DNA of 64,000 nucleotides from Sphingomonas sp. URHD0057 (GTDB lineage: Bacteria > Pseudomonadota > Alphaproteobacteria > Sphingomonadales > Sphingomonadaceae): the NCBI RefSeq assembly GCF_000620665.1, contig NZ_JIAU01000007.1:124001-188000 (forward strand). The letters are read 5' to 3'. Positions 7,927-18,273 of this stretch are shown here, in pieces; the first letter of the stretch is position 1, and every line of letters starts with the position of its first letter. The notes under the pieces are model-generated. The model worked only from the letters and a program-made list of their open reading frames with translations. It had not been told where the DNA came from and searched no databases. Made by a program: the position numbers and the translations under genes.

Positions 7927-8666
7927 CGGCCGCGTGCGTTGACCAGGAGCTGCTCCTCGGCGGGCTCGTCGATGGCGAGCTCGATGCCGCGAACACCGCG
8001 CTGGCCGAAGCGCATGTGGCGCGCTGCGAAGGCTGTCGCGAAGAAGTCGAACGCCTGCAGGCGGTACGCAACCTCCTTCAGATCGATGGCGTCCGGCACT
8101 CTGCTCCGGCGGCGCTCTCGAAGCGGATCGAGGCATCGCCGCAAGTCGCCCTGAAAGCCGCTAACGAGAACAGAGTGGCGCGGTGGCTCGCGCCCGCGCT
8201 TGGCGGCGCCGTGGCGGCCTCGCTGGCGTTCGTGACATTTGCCCCGCTTGCGGCGCCTTCGCCGATCGATCGTGAGCTGGTGTCCAGCCACGTGCGGTCA
8301 CTTCAGCCGGGCCATCTCACCGACGTCCAGACGACCAATCAACACATCGTGAAGCCGTGGTTCAACGGCCGCATCGACTTCGCGCCGCCGGTCCCTGAAC
8401 TGGCCGACCGCGGGTTCCCGCTGGCGGGCGGACGGCTCGATTCGATCGACGGGAAAACGGTCGCGGCGATCGTCTATCATCGGCGGCTGCACACGGTGAA
8501 CCTCTACGTGTGGCCGAGCGGCGCCGGCGGGGATCGCGCTTTCGTGGAGGACGGCTTCGCGGTCAGGGAATGGACGCGCAACGGGCTCCGCTTTGCCGCC
8601 GTCTCGGACATTCCAGCTGCCGAGCTCCAGCAGTTCGAGGCGGTGTTCATTCAGCGCTCCGGCTAG
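7923..8666 (+). CDS. Membrane-anchored zinc-finger anti-sigma factor
   Basis: 247 aa. The N-terminal zinc-binding anti-sigma domain has ELLLGGLVDGELD...EAHVARCEGCREEVERL, with the H-x3-C-x2-C ligands visible (residues about 35-42). One membrane segment follows (WLAPALGGAVAASLAFVTFAPLA), then a C-terminal periplasmic sensor domain ending [11 protein letters not shown]. It should hold the upstream ECF factor at the membrane until a periplasmic signal is sensed. Its stop codon shares CTAG with the stop of the convergent gene at 8663. Confidence 0.88.
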   Translation: MTAACVDQELLLGGLVDGELDAANTALAEAHVARCEGCREEVERLQAVRNLLQIDGVRHSAPAALSKRIEASPQVALKAANENRVARWLAPALGGAVAASLAFVTFAPLAAPSPIDRELVSSHVRSLQPGHLTDVQTTNQHIVKPWFNGRIDFAPPVPELADRGFPLAGGRLDSIDGKTVAAIVYHRRLHTVNLYVWPSGAGGDRAFVEDGFAVREWTRNGLRFAAVSDIPAAELQQFEAVFIQRSG

Positions 8667-9144
8667 TCCAGCTTGCGGACCGTGCCGTCAACGCGGGCGA
8701 ACTTGAGACCGAACTTCTTCGCGACGACGTGGTTGGACATCGTTCTGCCGTCGGCTTGCACCTGCAGGCGCTGCTCGATGTTGAGGCCGCCCTTCATCTT
8801 GTAGCGGATGACGGCAGAGTCGCCGCTGAGGACCATGTCGACCGGGCTCATGGCGTCGGTGAGCGTGCCGGTCATGTGGTTGGGCCCCGCGGAGCGCATG
8901 ATCCACTTGCGCGTCTGCACCGGCTTGTCGCCCTCGTGCACCGTATCCATCATCACAAAGTCGCCTTTGTCACCCTTGCCGCCGACGCTTTCGACGATCA
9001 GCGGAACGGGCTTGTGCAGGACGACGCGCAGCACGTTCTCGGTGCGCGTGTGCCCGGTGAAGAAGGCGACCATGTCGAGCCGCGGCTTGTCCGCCGCAAC
9101 GGCGGGAGACGCGACGGCGACCAGGCCGACAAGCGTTGCGAATT

Positions 9145-9148
<4 letters not shown>
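8663..9148 (-). CDS. DUF3833-like exported protein
   Basis: 161 aa with a signal peptide ([19 protein letters not shown]). The mature part ([73 protein letters not shown]) matches the layout of DUF3833 proteins, lipocalin-like envelope proteins of unknown function. The ATG overlaps the acs stop by four bases, so it is translationally coupled at the end of the acs operon. The match is by recognised motif layout and was not tested by alignment. Confidence 0.7.
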
Positions 9149-11063
<1,915 letters not shown>

Positions 11064-11067
<4 letters not shown>

Positions 11068-12158
11068 AGGCCCCGACTCATGTCGACCACGAAGCGGTAG
11101 CGGACGTCGTTTTTCAGCAGCCGCTCATAGGCATGGTTGACCTCGCTCATCTGGATGAACTCGACGTCGGGATAGATGTCCTTGGCGGCGCAGAAATCGA
11201 GCATCTCCTGAGTCTCGGGAATACCGCCGATGGCCGATCCGCCGACCGCCCTGTTCCACCAGATGAGATTGGAGCCGACGAAGCCCGGCATCTGCATCAG
11301 CGCACCGACGATCACCATTCTTCCGGAGCGCCCAAGCAGCTGAAGATAGCCGTCGATCTCGTGGCTGACCGGGATCGTGTTGAGGATGAAGTCGAAACGG
11401 GTCGCCGCCGCTTCCATCTGTGCCGGATCGGTAGAGCTGATCACATCATGGGCGCCGAGCGCGCGCGCATCCTCGCCCTTGCTCGGAGTAGTCGTAATCA
11501 TGGTGACATGCGCGCCCATCGCGGCGGCGAGCTTGACGCCCATGTGGCCGAGGCCGCCGAGGCCGACGACGGCAACCTTGCTGGTCGGGCCGACATCGTA
11601 CTGGCGGAGCGGCGAGTAAGTGGTGATGCCGGCGCACAGCAAGGGCGCGACCCGGCTCACGTCCATGCCGTCAGGGACCTTGAGGACGAAATGGTCGCGG
11701 ACGACGATATGGTCGGTGTAGCCGCCCTTCGTGATCGTGCCGTCGTGATAGTCGGCGCTGTTGTAGGTCTGGACGCAGCCCTTGCGGCAGAACACCTCCC
11801 AGCCGGCGAGGCACTGGTCGCATTCCATGCAGCTGTCGACCATGCAGCCGACGGCGACGGTGTCGCCGACCTGGTGCCGCGTTACCTCGTCGCCGACCGC
11901 AGTGACGGTGCCGACGATCTCATGGCCGGGGATGACCGGGTAGAGCGTTCCTTCCCAGTCGTTGCGGCAGGTATGGAGGTCGCTGTGGCAGATGCCGGCG
12001 TAGGTGATCTTGATCGCCACGTCGTCGGGGCGGAGCGCGCGGCGCTCGAACTCCATCGGCCGCAGCGGCTGGTCCGGAGCCTCGGTGCCCCAGCCTTTGG
12101 CGGTGGTCGGCGCGTTCGTGGCCTCGATGACGTTCCGGGGTTCTGCAGTCGTGGCCAT
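11064..12158 (-). CDS. Zinc-dependent NAD(P) alcohol dehydrogenase (YahK/CAD type)
   Basis: 364 aa medium-chain dehydrogenase. Catalytic zinc ligands are in [15 protein letters not shown] and IPGHEIVG; the structural zinc site is [18 protein letters not shown]; the coenzyme fold has [17 protein letters not shown] followed by [12 protein letters not shown], whose Ser/Lys pattern fits NADP preference. The family (YahK, YjgB, cinnamyl alcohol dehydrogenases) reduces aldehydes broadly. The stop overlaps the acs start (ATGA). It lies 9 bp downstream of the lyase gene. Confidence 0.9.
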
Positions 12159-12167
12159 GAGTGCCTC

Positions 12168-13001
12168 CTATCGTGAGCGATCCAAAATGCGCTGGGCCTG
12201 GGTGAGGTGCGGGCGGTCGACCATCTTGCCGTGGACGCTCAAGACGCCCGCGCCGGGCTGTGCCTCGAATGCGGCGACGATCGCTTCGGCGTGCTCGACG
12301 TCCGCTTTCGACGGTGTGAAGGCGGCGTTGATGACCGGCACCTGCGCGGGATGGATGGCGAGCTTGCCGGTAAAGCCTTCGCGCCGCGCGGCTTCCGCCT
12401 CGGCCCGCAAGCCCGCCTCGTCCTTGAAGTCAGCGAATACGCCGTCGACCGGCTGAACGGCCGCGGCGACGGCGCCCGCGAGGCACAGGCTACGCGCCAG
12501 CTGGTAGGGGAAGGCGAGTTCGCCATCCGTGTCATATTTGGAGGAGGCGCCGAGCGCGGCCGACAGATCCTCCGCGCCCCAGCTCATCGCCGCCAGCGGC
12601 GACGATGCGTCGCGGTAGCTGAGCAGGCCGAACAGGCTGGCGGCGGTTTCGGTGACGATCGCGTGGATGGGGATGTTGCCGGTGCGGTGCGCGAGCTGGC
12701 GCACGTCGTCGCCGCTTTCGGTCTTGGGCAGGACAATGCCGTGCACGTCGGCGATGCCGAGGATGTCGAGGTCGTCCTTGTGATACTCCGAGGCCAGCGG
12801 GTTGATCCGCACCCACCATTGCGGGCCGCCCGAGCGCTTGAGGAGGTTGCGGAGGACATCGCGCGCGACCGGCTTCATCGCCGGGGCGACGCTGTCCTCG
12901 AGGTCGAAGATGATCGCGTCGGCGTCGCTGTCGAGCGCCTTGGCGATCTTGCGCTCGCTGTCGGCGGGGACGAACAGCCAGCTGCGGGGCTCGGCGGTCA
13001 C
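12168..13001 (-). CDS. HpcH/HpaI-family CoA ester lyase (CitE-like)
   Basis: 277 aa from GTG 13001, which overlaps the maoC stop (GTGA); a longer start at 13040 would lie inside maoC. Family motifs: [29 protein letters not shown] with the metal-binding acid, and [13 protein letters not shown]. This class includes malyl-CoA, citramalyl-CoA and beta-methylmalyl-CoA lyases, which split or join acetyl-CoA and an oxoacid. The adjacent MaoC hydratase suggests a paired hydratase/lyase step such as mesaconyl-CoA or itaconyl-CoA breakdown; the exact substrate is inference. Confidence 0.85.
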   Translation of the reverse strand: MTAEPRSWLFVPADSERKIAKALDSDADAIIFDLEDSVAPAMKPVARDVLRNLLKRSGGPQWWVRINPLASEYHKDDLDILGIADVHGIVLPKTESGDDVRQLAHRTGNIPIHAIVTETAASLFGLLSYRDASSPLAAMSWGAEDLSAALGASSKYDTDGELAFPYQLARSLCLAGAVAAAVQPVDGVFADFKDEAGLRAEAEAARREGFTGKLAIHPAQVPVINAAFTPSKADVEHAEAIVAAFEAQPGAGVLSVHGKMVDRPHLTQAQRILDRSR

Positions 13002-13447
13002 GGCGTCTTGAGCAGAAGCGCGGTGCGCTTCATCGTGCACACGACCTCGTCGCGCTGGTTGAGCGCGCGATGCTCCCAGGTGACGATCCCGGCGTTGGGC
13101 CGCGAGCCGCTCTCACGCAGCGCCACAACCTCGCTCTCGATCCGCAAGGTGTCGCCGTAGAAGACAGGCTTGGGAAATTTGACCTCGTCGAAGCCGAGAT
13201 TGGCGATGAGCGTGCCGAGCGTGGTGTCGGCGACCGAAATCCCGACGGTCAGGCTGAAGGTGAAGCAGCTGTTGACGAGGATCCGGCCGAACTCGCTGGC
13301 TTCGGCCGCCTCGGCGTCGAGGTGCATCGGCTGCGGATTGTGGGTCAGCGTCGAGATCAGGATATTGTCGGTCTCGGTGACCGTGCGCGTGATCGCGTGC
13401 GCGACCTGGTCGCCGATTTGCCATTCATCGAAATAGCGCCCGGGCAT
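12998..13447 (-). CDS. MaoC-family dehydratase (enoyl-CoA hydratase, hot-dog fold)
   Basis: 149 aa with MaoC features: an N-terminal [22 protein letters not shown], the catalytic loop [27 protein letters not shown], and the late beta strand [27 protein letters not shown]. The sequence pattern is close to mesaconyl-CoA hydratase-like members. It is the first gene of an overlapping operon with the CoA ester lyase, alcohol dehydrogenase and acs, suggesting hydration of a C5 enoyl-CoA before cleavage. Confidence 0.85.
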   Translation of the reverse strand: MPGRYFDEWQIGDQVAHAITRTVTETDNILISTLTHNPQPMHLDAEAAEASEFGRILVNSCFTFSLTVGISVADTTLGTLIANLGFDEVKFPKPVFYGDTLRIESEVVALRESGSRPNAGIVTWEHRALNQRDEVVCTMKRTALLLKTP

Positions 13448-13483
13448 CCGTGCGCTCTAGGCGAGCGCACTCGCCTTGCAAAG

Positions 13484-13894
13484 TCAGCCGATGCTGCGGC
13501 GCTGGAGGCGAGACTTGAGCTCAGCCATGCCGATCAGCTCGACCGCGCCTTCGGGATCGCTCGACCGGATGACGTTGGCGATGTGGCCGATCATCTGGCC
13601 GACGATGTCGACCGACTGAAGCGAGGTCCCGTGGCGGACGACGACCGCGCCGTCGGACGCCAGCGCGTCGCCCATGATGTCGAGCATTCGCCGCGCATAT
13701 TCGAGCTCTTCGGCGAGCCGCCGGTGAAGCGCGTCCTCGGTCGGGATCATGGCCGGCGAAAGCGGCGGCGGATCGCGGCGCAGCGGCTTGCGCTTGGGCG
13801 GTTCCACGGCATCCACGGCCTCCACGGCAAGCGGCCGCCCCGGCTGCGTTCGGCGCGCGGCTTCATCCCAGAATGAATTGGGCTGCTTGGTCAA
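13484..13894 (-). CDS. Hypothetical protein, sphingomonad-type
   Basis: 136 aa read from TTG 13894, chosen because GGGGGACGAAG directly precedes it. The open frame further upstream runs into the neighbouring E1 gene. An acidic/basic N-terminus (PPKRKPLRRDPPPL) leads into a helical region (RRLAEELEYARRMLDIMGDALASDGAVVVRHGTSLQSVDIVGQMIGHIANVI) and ends LKSRLQRRSIG. No domain recognised; cytoplasmic by appearance. It lies between maoC and the AceE-like gene on the same strand. Confidence 0.7.
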   Translation of the reverse strand: MTKQPNSFWDEAARRTQPGRPLAVEAVDAVEPPKRKPLRRDPPPLSPAMIPTEDALHRRLAEELEYARRMLDIMGDALASDGAVVVRHGTSLQSVDIVGQMIGHIANVIRSSDPEGAVELIGMAELKSRLQRRSIG

Positions 13895-13946
13895 CTTCGT
13901 CCCCCGGTCCGGGTGTGGGCTTAACTTACGCGCGTAAACAGGGCCT

Positions 13947-16265
13947 TTAAGAACCGTTTTGGAGCAAAATTTCCGCGGCGGCCTCGGCGATTGCCGTGCC
14001 GTCAAGCCGATAGGCGGCGTAGAGATCGGCGAGGCTGCCGGTCTGGCCGAACTTGTCGACGCCGAGCGGCGCGACGCGCTGACCGAGGACTCCGCCGAGC
14101 CAGGACAAGGACGCGGGCGCGGCGTCGGCGAGGGTGACGAGTCCGGCGTTGGGTGAGAGGCGCGACAGCAGCTGCCCGATGTGACTGGCCTCGCGCGCCC
14201 CGCTCCAGCGCCTGGCCTGCGCCTCAATCCAGCCGCGGTGAAGCAGGTCCGGCGAGGTAACGGCGAGCAGCCCGAGGCCGGGGATGTCCTCGCTCAATTC
14301 TTCCCACGCCGTGAGCGCTTCGGGCATCACCGCGCCCATGGCGACGATCGCGGCTTCGGCGTTTGCGCCGGGCTCGCGCAGCCAATAGCCGCCGGCGAGC
14401 GCACCCTCGCGCCAGTCCTCGTCGGAGCGCTCGACCTGGACGATGCTGCGGGTGGAGAGGCGGAGGTAGGTGCTCTCGCCGCCGGGGTCGTCGATCAGTC
14501 GGAAGGCGTGCTCCATCATCGCCGCGACCTCATCGGCGTAGGCGGGTTCGTAATGGCGCAGGCCGGGCTGCCCGAGCGCGATCAGCGGCGGGTTGATCGA
14601 CTGGTGCGCGCCGCCTTCGGGGCCGAGGGTGATGCCGCTCGGGGTGGCGACGAGCAGGAAGCGGGCGTCCTGGTAGCAGGCGTAGTTGAGCGCATCGAGG
14701 CCGCGGGCGATGAATGGATCATAGAGCGTTCCGATCGGGAACAGGCGCTGGCCGAACAGGTCGCCACTGAGGCCGGCGGCGGCCAACATCAGGAAAAGAT
14801 TGGATTCCGCGATCCCCAACTCGATATGTTGGCCATTGTTGCTGGCATTCCATTTTTGTGCTGATGCAATTTTTTCTTTCGCGAAAACATCGCCGATTTC
14901 GGTCCTGCGGAAGAGTCCGCGCTGGTTGACCCAGGCGCCGAGATTGGTCGAGACGGTGACGTCGGGCGAGGTGGTGACGATGCGGTCGGCGAGCTCGCCG
15001 CCGGCTTTCGACAGGTCGAGCAGGATCCGGCCGAACGCGGCTTGCGTACTTTGCTCGTCGCCGGCCGGCGCCGGGATCGCGGGGACGCCGACGCTGCCGA
15101 AGCTGCGCGAGCGCTTGTCGCGGGCAATCCGGCTGCGCTCGATCAGCGCCTGGACTCCGGGCCGCGCATTGTCGCCGATGCCTTCGAGCTTTTCCCACTC
15201 CTCGCCTTCGCGAACGTTCATCGCTTGACGCAGCGCGGCCATCTGCGTCGGGTTCATGAGGCCTGCGTGATTGTCCTTGTGGCCGGCGAAAGGCAGGCCG
15301 AAGCCCTTGATCGTCCAGGCGATGAACAAAGTCGGGACATCGTCGTCCGCAACGTCGAACGCCTCGATCAAAGTCTCCATGCAATGGCCGCCGAGGTCGG
15401 TGAACAGCGACGCCAGGGCGTCATCGTCATATTGGCTGAGGAACTCGGCCGCGTCCTTGCCGAACTCTGTATCGAGCCGCTTCCGCCACGCCGCCCCGCC
15501 CTGGTAATGGAGCGCCGACAGCTCGGCGTTGCTCAGGGCCTCGAACCAGCCGTTGAGCGTCGGATGCTCGGCGAGCACGGCCTGCAGCCGCTTGCCGTAG
15601 CGCAGCTCGGCCACCCGCCAGCCGCAGCTTTTGAAAATCTCGTCGAAGCGCTCGAACATGCGGTCGGCGCTGGTCGCGTCGAGGCTCTGGCGGTTGTAGT
15701 CGACGATCCACCACAGGTTGCGGACGTCGTGCTTGGCGCCCTCGATGATCGCCTCGTAGATGTTGCCCTCGTCGAGCTCGGCATCGCCGATCAGCGCCAC
15801 GAAGCGGCCGCGGTCCGTCTCGTTCAGCCGGCCGTGGGCGGTGAGGTAATCCTGAATGAGGCTGGCGAAGAGGGTGATCGCGACGCCGAGGCCGACGCTG
15901 CCCGTCGAGAAATCGACCGGGATCTTGTCCTTGGTCCGGCTTGGATAGCTTTGCGCGCCGCCGAAGCCGCGGAAGTTCTCGAGTTGCTCGCGGCTCTGTG
16001 AGCCGAGCAGGTAATGGATCGCGTGGAGCAGCGGCCCGCCGTGCGGCTTGACCGCGACGCGGTCGTTGGGGCCGAGCGCGTGGAAATAGAGCGCGGCCAT
16101 GATCGCGCTCATCGAGGCGCAGCTCGCCTGGTGCCCGCCGACCTTCAGCCCGTCGGCGTGCTCGCGAATGTGGTTGGCGTGGTGGATCGTCCACGCCGAA
16201 AGCCAGCGCAGCCGCTCGTCGAGGATCCTGAGGGATTCAATGTCGGTGGCGACAGGCTTCAGCAT
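13947..16265 (-). CDS. AceE-like homodimeric 2-oxoacid dehydrogenase E1 / transketolase-like enzyme
   Basis: 772 aa, clearly thiamine-diphosphate dependent, resembling AceE (pyruvate dehydrogenase E1) rather than true transketolase, but about 110 residues shorter than AceE. The N-terminus has HANHIREHADGLKVGGHQASCASM. The ThDP motif is GDAELDEGNIYEAIIEGAKHDVRNLWWIVDYNRQSLD, with GDAELDE in place of the AceE-type GDGEMDE. The pyrimidine domain has HIELGIAESNLFLMLAAAGL. No E2 or E3 gene is adjacent, so its acceptor is unknown. It may act as a standalone 2-oxoacid decarboxylase or ketolase. Confidence 0.85.
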   Translation of the reverse strand: MLKPVATDIESLRILDERLRWLSAWTIHHANHIREHADGLKVGGHQASCASMSAIMAALYFHALGPNDRVAVKPHGGPLLHAIHYLLGSQSREQLENFRGFGGAQSYPSRTKDKIPVDFSTGSVGLGVAITLFASLIQDYLTAHGRLNETDRGRFVALIGDAELDEGNIYEAIIEGAKHDVRNLWWIVDYNRQSLDATSADRMFERFDEIFKSCGWRVAELRYGKRLQAVLAEHPTLNGWFEALSNAELSALHYQGGAAWRKRLDTEFGKDAAEFLSQYDDDALASLFTDLGGHCMETLIEAFDVADDDVPTLFIAWTIKGFGLPFAGHKDNHAGLMNPTQMAALRQAMNVREGEEWEKLEGIGDNARPGVQALIERSRIARDKRSRSFGSVGVPAIPAPAGDEQSTQAAFGRILLDLSKAGGELADRIVTTSPDVTVSTNLGAWVNQRGLFRRTEIGDVFAKEKIASAQKWNASNNGQHIELGIAESNLFLMLAAAGLSGDLFGQRLFPIGTLYDPFIARGLDALNYACYQDARFLLVATPSGITLGPEGGAHQSINPPLIALGQPGLRHYEPAYADEVAAMMEHAFRLIDDPGGESTYLRLSTRSIVQVERSDEDWREGALAGGYWLREPGANAEAAIVAMGAVMPEALTAWEELSEDIPGLGLLAVTSPDLLHRGWIEAQARRWSGAREASHIGQLLSRLSPNAGLVTLADAAPASLSWLGGVLGQRVAPLGVDKFGQTGSLADLYAAYRLDGTAIAEAAAEILLQNGS

Positions 16266-16471
16266 GGACGCCGATTAGCCGAGCGAAGGTGGCGCGAAAA
16301 GCGGGATGGGGCGGCGCGAATGTTCACCAATGTTCGCAGTGACGAGCATGGTTGTGGGCAGCGCGCGGATGGATTTGCGGTGGAGTCAACGGGACGGCGG
16401 AAGTTCATCAGCTCCATCGCGCAGCGTGGAGCACAAATGCATGGATGTAGGACAGTGTTTTTTCAAACCCC

Positions 16472-16504
16472 TAGTGTCTGCAATTGGGTGGAAAGCGGAC
16501 ATTA
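16472..16504 (+). repeat. Dispersed palindromic repeat, copy A
   Basis: Inverted repeat TGTCTGC (16475-16481) and GCGGACA (16495-16501) around AATTGGGTGGAAA. It is one of seven related copies in this window and the first of three in the same orientation here. Shared core: TGTCTGC-AATGGGTSGAAA-GCAGACA. Confidence 0.8.
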
Positions 16505-16508
16505 CAAC

Positions 16509-16757
16509 TTAGTTTGCGAGGAGCCTCTCGATGGCTCTAACTCCTCCCTTGGAAAGGCTCGGCGGAACAGGGCCGCTCCCCTCGATGAGCTGGTCGCTCG
16601 ACCGCCATTCGCCTCCCGGTTTCCGCAGGAAGTGCTCATCGCCTCGGTAGGTGTGAGAAATCTCAGCGACGCATTCGCCGTCGCGAAGAACGCGATAGAG
16701 GTATGGCGAGAAGTCGCTTCCCCCGCGGCCCGCGTGAACCAAGCTTAGTTTGCTCAT
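16509..16757 (-). CDS. Small orphan hypothetical protein between repeats
   Basis: 82 aa, starting MSKLSLVHAGRGGSDFSPYLYRVLRDGECVAEISHTYRGDEHFLRKPGGEWRSSDQL. Composition is protein-like, mixed alpha/beta and soluble, and the codon use is less GC-biased than in the flanking operons, consistent with recent acquisition. No family recognised. It lies exactly between repeat copies A and B. The ribosome-binding site is weak, so the start is uncertain. Confidence 0.55.
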   Translation of the reverse strand: MSKLSLVHAGRGGSDFSPYLYRVLRDGECVAEISHTYRGDEHFLRKPGGEWRSSDQLIEGSGPVPPSLSKGGVRAIERLLAN

Positions 16758-16779
16758 GTGCCGAAACTAACGTGAAGCC

Positions 16780-16810
16780 TAATGTCTGCAATGGGTGGAA
16801 AGCAGGCATA
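16780..16810 (+). repeat. Dispersed palindromic repeat, copy B
   Basis: TGTCTGC at 16783-16789 and GCAGGCA at 16802-16808 flank AATGGGTGGAAA. Same orientation as copies A and C. It separates two small orphan genes. Confidence 0.8.
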
Positions 16811-16816
16811 AGCGAG

Positions 16817-17155
16817 CTAATGGCAGCGGTGCACTTCGTGGATGTTTTGGAGGCGCATAGTTAGGATGCGGCCCAGAATTTTGGCTGCTGTGCGATACCT
16901 GCCCGCCCGCGCGTCATCCTCCGCGACGACCTCAGCGAAATGACTGTCATCCTTGAGACCAAGAATCTCGCCCGCGCTCTCCACCGCAAGAGGATGAATG
17001 ACCTTCAAGCCTGACGCGTAATGGCGGTAAGCCGAGGAATACCGCTTCCCGCTGTATTCTCTAGCGCCCAGGGTCAATTCGCGCTCGCCATGCACATAGG
17101 GGACGCAGGTCATCGATTGCGAGGCAGCTGCGAGCAGAGCGATTACGACGATCAT
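16817..17155 (-). CDS. Small exported or membrane-anchored orphan protein
   Basis: 112 aa with a short hydrophobic N-terminus (MIVVIALLAAASQSM) that could be a signal peptide, then a soluble part with two Cys residues (one at MTCVPY, one near the end at VHRCH). The middle (YRHYASGLKVIHPLAVESAGEILGLKDDSHFAEVVAEDDARAGRYRTAAKILGRIL) looks helical, like a single TPR-type hairpin. Family not recognised. It is bounded by repeat copies B and C and has lower GC than its surroundings. The start has a weak ribosome-binding site. Confidence 0.5.
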   Translation of the reverse strand: MIVVIALLAAASQSMTCVPYVHGERELTLGAREYSGKRYSSAYRHYASGLKVIHPLAVESAGEILGLKDDSHFAEVVAEDDARAGRYRTAAKILGRILTMRLQNIHEVHRCH

Positions 17156-17177
17156 TCATCAACCGTAGTCGATGCGC

Positions 17178-17210
17178 CAATGTCTGCAATGGGTCGAAAG
17201 CAGACTCTAG
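17178..17210 (+). repeat. Dispersed palindromic repeat, copy C
   Basis: TGTCTGC at 17181-17187 and GCAGACT at 17200-17206 flank AATGGGTCGAAA. It ends directly at the 3' end of the oxygenase gene. Third of three tandemly oriented copies. Confidence 0.8.
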
Positions 17211-17217
17211 CTGATCG

Positions 17218-18207
17218 TTACATCGCCGCGACCCGCCAGTCGCTGATCTGCACTTCGGTGCCGTAGTCGGCGAAGTCGCCGTCGGCGCGGCGGCGGCGGA
17301 ACTCGCCCCAGTTGAGCGGCGCGTAATGCGGCGTGCCGATCAGCGGGCGGATGTCGGCGGAGTAAGCCGGGTTATAGAAGAACGGGATCGAGATACGCTC
17401 GGCGCGGTCCATTGCGAGGACGCGGTGGGGTGGGGCGCGGTAACGGTCGTTGGACCAGACCTGGACCATGTCGCCGATGTTGATGGTGAAGGCGCCCGGG
17501 AGCGGCTCGACGTCGTGCCACTGGCCCAGATGATGGACCTGAAGCCCGCCGACGCCATCCTGGAGCAGGACGGTGAGCGCGCCGGCGTCGGTGTGGTGGT
17601 GGATGCCGAGCCTGGCCTCGCTGCCCGTTTCCTCCGCGAGAGCGTCGCCGAGCGGATAGAAGTTGAGACGCAAATAACTGGTGTGCGCGGGGGTGAAGGC
17701 GCGGCTCATCTCGCCGCCGTCGCTCAGGCCTTCGCCGATCAGGGCGACGAGGCGTTGCGCGACACCCGCCATCGCCGCGAACCAATCGCGCATCGCGGGT
17801 TGAAACGATTGCGGCATCTCGGGCCATGGCGTCAGCCCTTCGAACGGGTCGCCGGGCACCGCCGCGAACCCGCCCGCGTCCGGGCCGATGTCGAACACCT
17901 CCTTGCGGTCGCGCTGCTCCTTGGTGAGCTCGCGGTCGTAAAAGCCCCAGGGGTTGTCGCGCGAGCGCAATTGCCGGCGCTTGGCCTCGCGCGGGCGGGC
18001 GAAAAAGGCGCGGGCGGTGGCGATGACGCGCTCGACCTCACCGCCCGAAACGCCGTGGCCGGTGACCTGGAAGAAGCCCCAGTCGCGACACGCTTGCGCG
18101 ATCGCGGCGGCGACCGCCTCGTGCGGCGCGGACAGGTCGACGACGGGGACTCCGCCGAGGCTTCCGCGCGGCGCGACCGGCGCCTGGTCGAGATCGATGT
18201 GGGTCAT
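17218..18207 (-). CDS. 2-oxoglutarate/Fe(II)-dependent oxygenase, isopenicillin N synthase family
   Basis: 329 aa from ATG 18207 (MTHIDLDQAPVAPRGSLGGVPVVDLS). An upstream start at 18243 would be encoded by a repeat element and is rejected. The DIOX_N part has ACRDWGFFQVTGHGVSG. The catalytic double-stranded beta helix has the iron ligands HHHTDAGALTVLLQDGVGGLQV (H-x-D) and the distal His in PPHRVLA, and the 2OG-anchoring R-x-S in RISIPFFYNP. Such enzymes hydroxylate or cyclise small molecules; the substrate is unknown. No biosynthetic partners are adjacent. Confidence 0.88.
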   Translation of the reverse strand: MTHIDLDQAPVAPRGSLGGVPVVDLSAPHEAVAAAIAQACRDWGFFQVTGHGVSGGEVERVIATARAFFARPREAKRRQLRSRDNPWGFYDRELTKEQRDRKEVFDIGPDAGGFAAVPGDPFEGLTPWPEMPQSFQPAMRDWFAAMAGVAQRLVALIGEGLSDGGEMSRAFTPAHTSYLRLNFYPLGDALAEETGSEARLGIHHHTDAGALTVLLQDGVGGLQVHHLGQWHDVEPLPGAFTINIGDMVQVWSNDRYRAPPHRVLAMDRAERISIPFFYNPAYSADIRPLIGTPHYAPLNWGEFRRRRADGDFADYGTEVQISDWRVAAM

Positions 18208-18215
18208 TCCGGCCA

Positions 18216-18270
18216 GGTAGCATTGAGCGCTTCGCGCACCCACCCCTGGCCCCTCCCTTCCAGGGAGGGG
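18216..18270 (+). repeat. Intergenic GC-rich repeat with hairpin, copy 1
   Basis: Begins GGTAGCATTGAGCGCTTCGC, continues through CACCCACCCCTGG, and ends in a hairpin CCCCTCCCTTCCAGGGAGGGG. Nearly identical to the copy at 18690. It encodes spurious N-termini (MGARSAQCY) for the genes on either side. The hairpin could also terminate transcription. Confidence 0.75.
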
Positions 18271-18273
18271 AAT

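Noticed and set aside
16472-17210. Classical integron attC sites
   Set aside because: The repeats are about 33 bp, lack RYYYAAC/GTTRRRY core sites, and there is no integron integrase in the window.
18208-18243. Longer N-terminus (MGARSAQCY) for the 2OG oxygenase
   Set aside because: It is encoded by the intergenic repeat and recurs before the DUF559 gene; ATG 18207 starts family-like sequence.
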